From Blautia sp. (GTDB lineage: Bacteria; Bacillota; Clostridia; Lachnospirales; Lachnospiraceae), in contig JAFWDX010000472.1 of NCBI GenBank assembly GCA_017515945.1, positions 1-5,033 of the forward strand: DNA of 5,033 nucleotides, written 5' to 3'. Positions 1 through 5,033 of this stretch are shown one piece after another (position 1 is the first letter of the stretch; the number at the start of each line of letters is the position of its first letter). A model generated the notes under the pieces. It saw only the letters and a list, made by a program, of their open reading frames with translations. It was not told the DNA's origin and did not search any database. Position numbers and translations under genes: made by a program.

Positions 1-24
1 CAGTAACTCCCTGTGACTCATTTA
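1..24. repeat. Partial palindromic repeat, family B (cut by window edge)
   Basis: Positions 9-23 (CCCTGTGACTCATTT) are identical to 1312-1326 at the end of the repeat cluster downstream of the dehydrogenase gene. This is therefore probably the 3' end of another family B unit, whose remainder lies before the window. It has the same orientation as the last unit of the downstream cluster. The sequence before position 9 (CAGTAACT) is only loosely like the family, so the copy may be degenerate. Confidence 0.6.
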
Positions 25-45
25 GAGGACCAGACCCAATTTAAC

Positions 46-74
46 TTGCACATAGAAGCTCCCGAAAGTATACT
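46..74 (+). promoter_or_regulatory. Possible sigma-A-type promoter for the dehydrogenase gene
   Basis: A TTGCAC hexamer (46-51) lies 17 bases before TATACT (69-74). The -10 matches TATAAT at five of six positions, but the -35 matches TTGACA at only three. A second TATACT follows directly at 75-80, so the exact -10 is uncertain. Transcription would start near 81-86, placing the 91-140 hairpin almost at the 5' end of the mRNA. This call rests on hexamer match and spacing only. Confidence 0.4.
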
Positions 75-90
75 TATACTATGAAATACA

Positions 91-140
91 CAAGGGGACG
101 GTCCTTTTGTGTTATACAACACAAACGGACCGTCCCCTTG
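91..140. repeat. Near-perfect 23-bp stem-loop (palindromic repeat, family A)
   Basis: Arms 91-113 and 118-140 pair at 22 of 23 positions, with a single T105/C126 mismatch and a four-base loop (114-117). The outer arm is CAAGGGGACGGTCC and the inner arm is TTTGTGTT. A diverged copy of the same sequence lies at 1133-1170, just after the gene. From general knowledge, GGGGACGGT-type palindromes are recurrent intergenic elements in clostridial genomes and resemble REP/MITE-like elements; I infer the same here. It sits between the possible promoter and the ribosome binding site, ending 9 bases before GGAG, so it would be a 5' leader hairpin. No T-run follows it on the + strand, so it is not a good terminator in that direction. 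Confidence 0.85.
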
Positions 141-149
141 AGCCGCAAT

Positions 150-153
150 GGAG
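150..153 (+). promoter_or_regulatory. Ribosome binding site deciding the dehydrogenase start
   Basis: GGAG lies 8 bases before the ATG at 162. It selects this start over the in-frame ATG at 81, which would add 27 residues encoded largely by the 91-140 palindrome and lacks a comparable site. Confidence 0.75.
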
Positions 154-161
154 TATACAAT

Positions 162-1118
162 ATGAAGAAAATACTTGTCCTGATACCTGCCGAAGAACCC
201 CATAAGAAGAAGCTCGAGGCGGCGGCTCCTGGCTGTGAGTTTATCTACAGCTCCACCCAGGATGCGACCCCGGAAATGGTACAGGAGGCAAATGTCATCA
301 TCGGTCTGCCGAAGGCCGCCGACATTCAGGCTTCCGGAAATCTTGAACTGCTTCAGCTGAGCTCCGCCGGGGCGGATTCCTATATTAAACCCGGCGTGCT
401 TGGTGAAAAAACCATCCTGACCAACGCGACCGGAGCCTATGGTAAGGCTGTGGCGGAGCATGCCTTCGCGTTGACGATGATGTTGATTAAAAAACTATAC
501 CTCTACAGGGATGAACAGAAAAAAAGGTCATGGACGGATCATGGCACAGTTACATCCCTGAGCAATGCCACAGTGGTCGTCGTGGGGTTGGGAGATATCG
601 GTACGACATATGCCAGACTTGTGAAGGCCATGGGCGCGACTGTGATCGGGGTGAAAAGACGGGCTTCGATCCCGCCATCCTGTGTGGATGAGATTGTCCT
701 GACCGAGGATCTGGATCAGGTTCTCCCACGGGCCGATATCGTGATGTCCGTTCTGCCCGGCACGGCGGAAACCACCCATCTCTTTACACTGGAGCGGTTT
801 AAGATGATGAAGGACAGCGCGTATTTCGTGAATGTCGGGCGGGGAAGCGTCGTCGCTTCCGATGTCCTTTATCAGGCACTCTCAGAGCATTTGATCACGG
901 CCGCCGGCGTAGATGTCACGGATCCGGAGCCTCTGCCCGCGGACAGCCCGCTGTGGGCGCTGGATAATCTGGTCATCACGCCGCATGTTTCAGGGTGGTA
1001 TCACCTGCGTGAGACGCTGGAGGGAATCGTGGACATCGCAGCGGGAAATCTGGCCAGGCTGATGGCCGGAGAGGAACCGGAGAATATCGTGGACTTTGCC
1101 ACGGGCTATAAGAAGTAA
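162..1118 (+). CDS. D-isomer-specific 2-hydroxyacid dehydrogenase, NAD(P)-dependent
   Basis: Cytoplasmic oxidoreductase of 318 residues, a usual length for the family, interconverting a 2-oxoacid and a D-2-hydroxyacid with NAD(P)H. The split catalytic domain begins MKKILVLIP and carries a substrate-loop-like SSAGAD (67-72). The Rossmann domain has VVGLGDIG with GxGxxG at Gly142/Gly144/Gly147. The catalytic triad is complete: Arg227 in NVGRGS, Glu256 in DPEPLP and His275 in TPHVSGW. After the second Rossmann strand comes VKRR (164-167) where NAD-specific members usually have an acidic residue; this suggests a preference for NADPH, as in glyoxylate/hydroxypyruvate reductase-like members, but is inference. 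The exact substrate cannot be read from sequence. The start at 162 is chosen for its GGAG site and because it gives the normal N-terminus. The gene stands alone, with its own possible promoter and a terminator-like hairpin, and is bracketed by palindromic repeats. Confidence 0.93.
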   Translation: MKKILVLIPAEEPHKKKLEAAAPGCEFIYSSTQDATPEMVQEANVIIGLPKAADIQASGNLELLQLSSAGADSYIKPGVLGEKTILTNATGAYGKAVAEHAFALTMMLIKKLYLYRDEQKKRSWTDHGTVTSLSNATVVVVGLGDIGTTYARLVKAMGATVIGVKRRASIPPSCVDEIVLTEDLDQVLPRADIVMSVLPGTAETTHLFTLERFKMMKDSAYFVNVGRGSVVASDVLYQALSEHLITAAGVDVTDPEPLPADSPLWALDNLVITPHVSGWYHLRETLEGIVDIAAGNLARLMAGEEPENIVDFATGYKK

Positions 1119-1130
1119 ACTGGAATGCAG

Positions 1131-1180
1131 GGAGACGGTCTTTTTGCGTGCAAGCACAAAAGGATCGTCTTTTTGTCTTT
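1131..1180 (+). terminator. Probable rho-independent terminator made from a family A repeat
   Basis: Arms 1133-1149 and 1154-1170 pair with one C/A mismatch (1147/1156) and three G-T wobbles around a four-base loop, and are followed by TTTTTGTCTTTCTT. It begins 15 bases after the dehydrogenase stop codon. The right arm (1155-1169) matches 120-134 of the upstream hairpin at 13 of 15 positions, and both left arms contain GACGGTC followed by a T-rich stretch, so this is a decayed copy of the same element. Termination is inferred from stem plus T-tract; the T-tract is interrupted, so efficiency is uncertain. Confidence 0.7.
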
Positions 1181-1191
1181 CTTGACAGGGC

Positions 1192-1324
1192 ATGAGTCAC
1201 GGGGACAGGTCCCCTGACTCATTTGTAAGGCTTGACCATATTTCTCTTAGTCAGGGAACCTGCCCCCGCGACTCCTTGACTCACACCGTACGTGAGAGTC
1301 AAGAAACCTGTCCCTGTGACTCAT
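1192..1324. repeat. Cluster of three palindromic repeat units, family B
   Basis: This stretch fills most of the gap between the two genes. The outer arms 1192-1220 and 1296-1324 are inverted repeats matching at 25 of 29 positions. A middle unit (1251-1277) matches the last unit (1299-1325) at 20 of 27 positions in direct orientation. Local hairpins are also present: 1192-1204 with 1211-1222 (12 bp with one bulged C) and 1275-1286 with 1292-1303 (11 of 12 bp). The unit consensus is about GACTCAnGGAACCTGTCCC, then TGTGACTCAT. Part of another copy lies at 1-24. Such units resemble REP-like clostridial intergenic palindromes; no transposase is present in the window. No ORF or RNA gene was recognised here. 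Confidence 0.8.
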
Positions 1325-1331
1325 TTTATTA

Positions 1332-1360
1332 TATACATATATAAAATGTCATGTTAAAAT
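1332..1360 (+). promoter_or_regulatory. Weak candidate promoter for the large secreted protein gene
   Basis: TATACA (1332-1337, four of six matches to TTGACA) lies 17 bases before TAAAAT (1355-1360). The region 1325-1365 is strikingly AT-rich compared with its surroundings, as expected of a promoter, and sits directly after the repeat cluster. Other register choices in this AT-rich stretch are possible, so only the region is supported, not the exact hexamers. Confidence 0.33.
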
Positions 1361-1393
1361 GTACAAAGAAACAGGCAGACATTGACCCAGAAT

Positions 1394-1400
1394 AGGAGGA
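1394..1400 (+). promoter_or_regulatory. Strong ribosome binding site for the secreted protein
   Basis: AGGAGGA lies with ideal spacing before the ATG at 1406 (six bases between AGGAGG and ATG). It fixes the start at 1406, which also begins a classic signal peptide, rather than the in-frame TTG at 1382 eight codons upstream. Confidence 0.9.
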
Positions 1401-1405
1401 ATATT

Positions 1406-1477
1406 ATGAAAAAGAAATGCTTATCCCTGCTTCTTGCAGGCATAATGGTATTTTCATCCCTTTCCACGGTGATGGCT
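1406..1477 (+). other. Signal peptide (Sec type)
   Basis: Residues 1-24: a positive start (MKKK), a hydrophobic core from about Cys5 to Val22, and a V-M-A cleavage site before Val25. The mature protein would begin VEDETYD. Cys5 lies at the start of the hydrophobic core and there is no lipobox at its end, so lipoprotein processing is unlikely. Confidence 0.9.
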
Positions 1478-4400
1478 GTGGAGGACGAAACCTATGACTC
1501 TTTTATTGAGGCGGATTTCAGCAGCGTTTCCGAACCTGCGGATGATGAGCCGGGACAGGAGTCTGTCGGAACTCTGATGCAGGAGATGGAGGCGGATTTT
1601 GCAGAAGCTGCCGCTCCGGATCTGATCGAGGATACTGGCACAGATTCCGCACAGGATGCCGGCACTGACATCGTTCAGGATGCCGCCGATGATTCCGGGC
1701 AGGATGTCGCCGATGATTCCGTGCAGGGTACCGCCGATGATTCCGGGCAGGATGCCGCCGCAGGATCGGCAGAGGCTTCCGCCGAAGACATTGCGCAGGA
1801 TTTTGATGAGGGACAGGCGGAGGATGCCGCCCAGGATCAGACGCAGGATATCGCTCCTGAGCAGGCTGCAGACCCGGAACCGGCACAGGCTGCCGTGGAG
1901 GAATTCACCTCAGGCACAGAGGAGGCCGCAGCGGCGGACCAGTCAGTACAGGATGAGGACGGGCTCTTTGTATCCGCACTGCCGGAGGAGGATCTTGACC
2001 TTGTGGCGGCGGCAGGCGGAGAGACACATTATGACTTCCCGTTTAGTGACCGGGTGCTCCTGCCCTGGTGGGGACATTACATCGACGGACAGCTTCATGG
2101 CTGGCATTATGACGACGATCATCCGGACGGAATCGAGTTCCAGGTTCCGGTCAGCGACGTGCAGCTGAAACAGGATGAGAGCAATCCTTCCTTTGAACTT
2201 ATTAAGACAGACGATGGCTGGCAGATCGACGCGCTGCCGACCCAGGGCACGGCCGTGGTAACTATGGTCTATAAATCCTACGACACGGGGAAGAATGAGA
2301 AATATTCAGCGAAATTTACGGTGGGTACGGATGTCTATGAAGTGAATGTCGATTCAGAGGACGGTAATTTCCGCCTGCTTCCCGGCGAACAGATGACACT
2401 CACGGCGCAGGCCGTCTGGTGGCGTTTTGACCCGGAGAGACAACAACATTATGACGGCGATGTAAGCAGCCTCGGATTTACCTGGAAATGGGTGCTGGAT
2501 CCTGAATTCAAGAATTTTGTTTCCCTGAAGCAGGATGCGAAGGATCCTTCCAGGGCCGTGGTGACCGCAAAGAGCACGGACGGCTGGCAGGAGGCCTGGA
2601 TCCAGGCGCAGATGGTGAAGGGAAACACCGTGCTGGGAACTGGAGATTTCCGCCTGGATGTCGCCGAAGGCGGCTATATGAACCTGTCTCCGGCCAGACT
2701 GGATGAGAAAACTGCCAATATCAGACCCGGCCAGAGCTTTGAAGTCAATCCGTTCCTGACGGAGTATTGGGTGGAAGGAAGCGGGATATCCAGTGAGGTC
2801 ATCAAACATGCCCGCTTCGCCGTGCGGTATGACGAAAACTATCTCGAAGTGAAAAACGCCGTGACCGGCAAAACTGTCAAACCGGACGAGACTGTGGAGA
2901 CAGACGGAACCACAGGAAAAGACGTGCGTCTCACAATTACCAGGAAAATCCCCTTCGATTTTGATTTCGAGATCGTCGCGGAGCATAAGATCGTCGACGA
3001 AAACAGATGGGATGAATGCGACTCACGCGGTTATCACATGCACGGACTGGACACCGGGATCTGGTTTGAAGGAAACCTGAATCAGTGGGGGCAGTTGGAT
3101 CTTTTTAATGAAGGTACACAGGAGCTTGTGCTGAACACGGAGAACCTGGAGGGGACGGAATATACTCTGAAATGGTCCGTGGGAAGACATAACGAAAAGG
3201 ATGATTCCATTTCCCCTGTAACCGGCTTTTATCAGATCTCCGGCGATCGGATCACGATGGACGGTGAAAAAGCCTGGAATATATTTGAAGGAAATGGCTT
3301 TTTGATCCGTGTACTGGCGATGGCAGGAGATGAACAGATTTCCCGCACGGATATCTGGGTACAGACAAGGAACAGCTTCCGCGATTATGGATTCCCGCGC
3401 GACAATGTACTCCTGCCTTACTGGGGACATGACATCGGCTATGAGCTGCCTGTATATGTGGAAGACGCGGCGCACCCGAACGGGGAGGAGCTTCGTCTGC
3501 AGATCACAGACGTAAAGGTGGCGAATGAGAATTCCGCGAAACCGGCGGTCACCGTGAAAAAGGAAGACGGATACTGGCACCTGGAGGCGACGGAGAATTA
3601 CGGCAAGGCCGTGGTGACCATGACTTACATCGATCTGGATGGGAGTAAAAAGACGCACAGCTACACATTATATGTGGACACGGATCACTATGACATCTGG
3701 GTCGACTGGAAAGGACAGACGAATAACCTGCTGCGCGGGAGCTCCTTGACAGTTGAGGCGCGGATGAACCATTTCAAAGATACGCAGACAGATGAAGGCC
3801 ATGTCCAGGATTCGAGCCGAAATTTGACATTTAAATGGGAGATCATGCCCGACAGCAAAGCGCTGGTCTCCGGCAAAGTCGATGCCGCAGATTCCAGTCG
3901 TTATACCATCACCGCCAAAAACGAGACCGGCCGGGCACAGATCCACCTGATCGGTTATGATCTGGACAATAACGGCAAGCGGGTGGAAGTCGCGGATACT
4001 TTCTTCGATGTCATGATCCATGACGGATATACAGAACTTCTACCGCAGCAGATCGATGGCGAATCCATTCCCGGAGGAGGGACGATCAAGATCACGCCGT
4101 CCTACACGGAATACCATATCGATGAAAACGGGAAAGTACAGTCCCAAAAGATGGACAATGTGCGTTATATCTGGGAATATGATCCGGATTATATTGAGAT
4201 CAAAGACAGCAAAGGCAAAACGGTCGGCTATAACGCAAATGGCGAATATAACCATACGGATGCATCGGCCGGCGGAAACGCCACATTTACCATAAAGAAA
4301 AAGAAACATTTTGAGGACTATACCTATATCACGTTGAGGATCGAGCGCAAAGAACGTGGAGAATGGATGATGGACGGCTGGACCGCGAGGTATGAGATCT

Positions 4401-5020
4401 CCGGCCATAACCGCAAGGAAGAAGTCCTGCAGAAGGCTACGGCCACAAAGCCGCTGATCACTCATTATGTCTGCGATGATTGCGGACAAGAGCTTTCAGG
4501 CCCGATCTATGGGGATGCGCTTCATGAGGTCAAGACGACCGCCATCACGGTCTCGTCGACCAAGGTAAGCGTAAAGGTGGGCAAATCCGTTACACTCAAG
4601 CCCACCGTAACTCCGGCCGACAGCACCCAGGCCATCTCCTTCAGCTCATCCGACAAAAAGGTGGCGACGGTCTCAAAGAAAGGCGTGGTAAAGGGAATCA
4701 AAGCCGGGACAGCAAAGATCACCATCAAATCCGGCAGCAAGAAAGTGGTCGTCACAGTGACGGTCAAAAAGGCTGTGGTCAAGACTACGAAGATCACCGT
4801 TCCGTCAAAGAAGATCACCGTGAAAAAAGGCAAAAAGGTGACCCTCAAGCCCGTACTCACCCCTGCAAACAGCACGCAGGGCATTACCTACAGCACCTCA
4901 AACAAAAAGGTGGCTACGGTGAGCAAAAAAGGCGTGGTCAAAGGGGTAAAAGCCGGAACGGCTAAGATCACCATCAAGTCCGGGAGCAAGAAGGTTGTCG
5001 TGACTGTGACGGTGAAGTAA
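1406..5020 (+). CDS. Large secreted multidomain protein with duplicated module and C-terminal Big_2 domains
   Basis: A 1204-residue exported protein with intact start and stop. In order: signal peptide (1-24); acidic Ala/Asp/Gln/Glu-rich stretch (25-206) with five octapeptide repeats (78-117); module 1 (about 208-545); Ig-like-looking linker (546-656) containing YTLKWSVG and WNIFEG; module 2 (about 657-1001), a diverged copy of module 1; a CxxC knuckle (1020-1040); two Big_2 bacterial Ig-like domains (1044-1122 and 1127-1204). Many alternating hydrophobic stretches and aromatic residues suggest a chain of beta-sandwich domains. I see no enzyme active-site motif. There is no LPXTG motif, SLH domain or C-terminal hydrophobic segment, so anchoring is unexplained. 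Big_2 domains are common in adhesins and cell-surface proteins; a surface or matrix role is inferred. The two modules match no family I can name. Cysteines are few: Cys5 in the signal peptide, Cys538, Cys1023 and Cys1026. Confidence 0.9.
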   Translation: MKKKCLSLLLAGIMVFSSLSTVMAVEDETYDSFIEADFSSVSEPADDEPGQESVGTLMQEMEADFAEAAAPDLIEDTGTDSAQDAGTDIVQDAADDSGQDVADDSVQGTADDSGQDAAAGSAEASAEDIAQDFDEGQAEDAAQDQTQDIAPEQAADPEPAQAAVEEFTSGTEEAAAADQSVQDEDGLFVSALPEEDLDLVAAAGGETHYDFPFSDRVLLPWWGHYIDGQLHGWHYDDDHPDGIEFQVPVSDVQLKQDESNPSFELIKTDDGWQIDALPTQGTAVVTMVYKSYDTGKNEKYSAKFTVGTDVYEVNVDSEDGNFRLLPGEQMTLTAQAVWWRFDPERQQHYDGDVSSLGFTWKWVLDPEFKNFVSLKQDAKDPSRAVVTAKSTDGWQEAWIQAQMVKGNTVLGTGDFRLDVAEGGYMNLSPARLDEKTANIRPGQSFEVNPFLTEYWVEGSGISSEVIKHARFAVRYDENYLEVKNAVTGKTVKPDETVETDGTTGKDVRLTITRKIPFDFDFEIVAEHKIVDENRWDECDSRGYHMHGLDTGIWFEGNLNQWGQLDLFNEGTQELVLNTENLEGTEYTLKWSVGRHNEKDDSISPVTGFYQISGDRITMDGEKAWNIFEGNGFLIRVLAMAGDEQISRTDIWVQTRNSFRDYGFPRDNVLLPYWGHDIGYELPVYVEDAAHPNGEELRLQITDVKVANENSAKPAVTVKKEDGYWHLEATENYGKAVVTMTYIDLDGSKKTHSYTLYVDTDHYDIWVDWKGQTNNLLRGSSLTVEARMNHFKDTQTDEGHVQDSSRNLTFKWEIMPDSKALVSGKVDAADSSRYTITAKNETGRAQIHLIGYDLDNNGKRVEVADTFFDVMIHDGYTELLPQQIDGESIPGGGTIKITPSYTEYHIDENGKVQSQKMDNVRYIWEYDPDYIEIKDSKGKTVGYNANGEYNHTDASAGGNATFTIKKKKHFEDYTYITLRIERKERGEWMMDGWTARYEISGHNRKEEVLQKATATKPLITHYVCDDCGQELSGPIYGDALHEVKTTAITVSSTKVSVKVGKSVTLKPTVTPADSTQAISFSSSDKKVATVSKKGVVKGIKAGTAKITIKSGSKKVVVTVTVKKAVVKTTKITVPSKKITVKKGKKVTLKPVLTPANSTQGITYSTSNKKVATVSKKGVVKGVKAGTAKITIKSGSKKVVVTVTVK
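1637..1756 (+). repeat. Five tandem 24-bp units encoding acidic octapeptides
   Basis: Successive octapeptides (residues 78-117) are GTDSAQDA, GTDIVQDA, ADDSGQDV, ADDSVQGT and ADDSGQDA. Units 3 to 5 are also close at DNA level, sharing GATGATTCCGKGCAGGRT. They lie inside the longer acidic region between signal peptide and first module. Such in-frame repeats can change in number by slippage. The stretch is probably an unstructured, highly negative spacer. Confidence 0.85.
2027..3040 (+). other. Module 1 of an internally duplicated region of unknown family
   Basis: Residues about 208-545 correspond to residues about 657-1001 further on. Landmarks shared in the same order are VLLPWWGH (217-224), HPDG (239-242), GTAVVTMVY (281-289), VYEVNVD (310-316), FTWKW (358-362), LTEYWVE (451-457) and YLEVK..TGKTV (479-491). 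The boundaries are approximate, taken from where similarity fades. I do not recognise the family. Confidence 0.75.
3374..4408 (+). other. Module 2, diverged copy of module 1
   Basis: Residues about 657-1001 repeat the landmarks of module 1 about 450 residues later: VLLPYWGH (668-675), HPNG (690-693), GKAVVTMTY (733-741), HYDIWVD (761-767), LTFKW (807-811), YTEYHID (900-906) and YIEIK..KGKTV (929-940). Small length differences occur in the loops. The order is preserved throughout, so this is a duplication of the whole unit rather than of one short motif. Similarity is clear but far from identity, implying an old event or strong divergence. Confidence 0.75.
4463..4525 (+). other. Small CxxC knuckle between module 2 and the Big_2 domains
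   Basis: Residues 1020-1040 read HYVCDDCGQEL and on to DALH, giving His1020, Cys1023, Cys1026 and His1040. Cys1023 and Cys1026 are the only close cysteine pair in the protein. Similar short YxCxxCG segments occur near repeats in other gut Firmicute surface proteins. It could bind a metal ion or form a disulfide; the sequence does not decide. Confidence 0.5.
4535..4771 (+). other. Big_2 domain 1 (bacterial Ig-like)
   Basis: Residues 1044-1122. Typical Big_2 features: ITVSSTKVSVKVGKSVTL, then V-TPADST, ISFSSSDKKVATVSKKGVV, GIKAGTAKITIKSG and a closing VVVTVTVK strand. It is markedly lysine-rich. Confidence 0.93.
4784..5017 (+). other. Big_2 domain 2 (bacterial Ig-like), C-terminal
   Basis: Residues 1127-1204, following domain 1 after a short linker. 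It has the same fold signature (ITVPSKKITVKKGKKVTL, TPANSTQGITYSTSN, AGTAKITIKSG, VVVTVTVK). Its last 38 residues equal those of domain 1 except for one Ile-to-Val change. The protein ends at the last strand of this domain, with no anchor after it. Confidence 0.93.
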
Positions 5021-5033
5021 ACGGAAGTTAATG

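Noticed and set aside
91..140. Riboswitch or T-box in the dehydrogenase leader
   Set aside because: It is a single simple hairpin of a repeat family with no conserved aptamer or specifier structure.
81..161. 27-residue N-terminal extension of the dehydrogenase from the ATG at 81
   Set aside because: It would translate the 91-140 palindrome, has no convincing ribosome binding site, and the ATG at 162 has GGAG and gives the normal family N-terminus.
1182..1210. Perfect TTGACA at 1182-1187 as a promoter -35
   Set aside because: No -10-like hexamer occurs 16-18 bases downstream; the place is occupied by the GC-rich family B repeat.
1192..1324. CRISPR array
   Set aside because: The units are inverted and direct palindromes with uneven spacing, there are no regular spacers, and no cas genes are present.
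1382..1405. TTG start eight codons upstream of the secreted protein
   Set aside because: AGGAGGA lies between it and the ATG at 1406, and starting at 1406 gives a standard signal peptide.
1656..2168. Plus-strand 170-residue arginine/proline-rich open frame
   Set aside because: It is an out-of-frame reading of the GC-rich acidic repeat region and its composition follows from that repeat.
2354..4884. Long minus-strand open frames opposite the large gene (2354-2986, 3023-3658, 4040-4489, 4522-4884)
   Set aside because: They mirror the coding strand of a well-supported protein, show no domain I recognise, and are expected shadows of a long open frame.
5021..5033. Start of a further gene at the ATG ending the window
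   Set aside because: GGAAG lies only three bases before it, too close for a normal ribosome binding site, and no coding sequence is visible beyond it.

Overview
The window looks like a chromosomal segment from a clostridial Firmicute, most likely a gut Lachnospiraceae-type organism. This rests on consensus AGGAGG-type ribosome binding sites, roughly balanced base composition, a secreted protein ending in lysine-rich Big_2 domains, and GC-rich palindromic repeats of a style common in clostridial intergenic DNA. The assignment is inference; there is no rRNA or other taxonomic marker.

Layout, left to right, everything on the + strand. Positions 1-24 hold the end of a palindromic repeat (family B). 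Positions 46-74 hold a possible promoter. Positions 91-140 form a near-perfect 23-bp hairpin (family A) in the presumed leader. Positions 162-1118 encode a 318-residue D-2-hydroxyacid dehydrogenase with all its catalytic residues. Positions 1133-1174 are a decayed family A hairpin with a T-rich tail, probably acting as the terminator. Positions 1192-1324 are a cluster of three family B units in inverted and direct orientation. A short AT-rich stretch (1325-1365) may hold the next promoter. Positions 1406-5020 encode a complete 1204-residue secreted protein.

The large protein has a Sec signal peptide, a highly acidic low-complexity N-terminus with five octapeptide repeats, two diverged copies of a roughly 340-residue module that I cannot assign to a named family, an Ig-like-looking linker between them, a small CxxC knuckle, and two nearly identical Big_2 domains at the C-terminus. 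No sortase motif, SLH domain or C-terminal membrane anchor is visible.

The two genes do not look like one operon: a terminator-like hairpin, a repeat cluster and a possible new promoter separate them, and their roles (cytoplasmic oxidoreductase versus exported surface or matrix protein) have no obvious link. I see no defence system, CRISPR array, transposase or RNA gene. The items most worth following are the duplicated module of unknown family in the exported protein, and the nested B-A-gene-A-B arrangement of palindromic repeats around the dehydrogenase gene.
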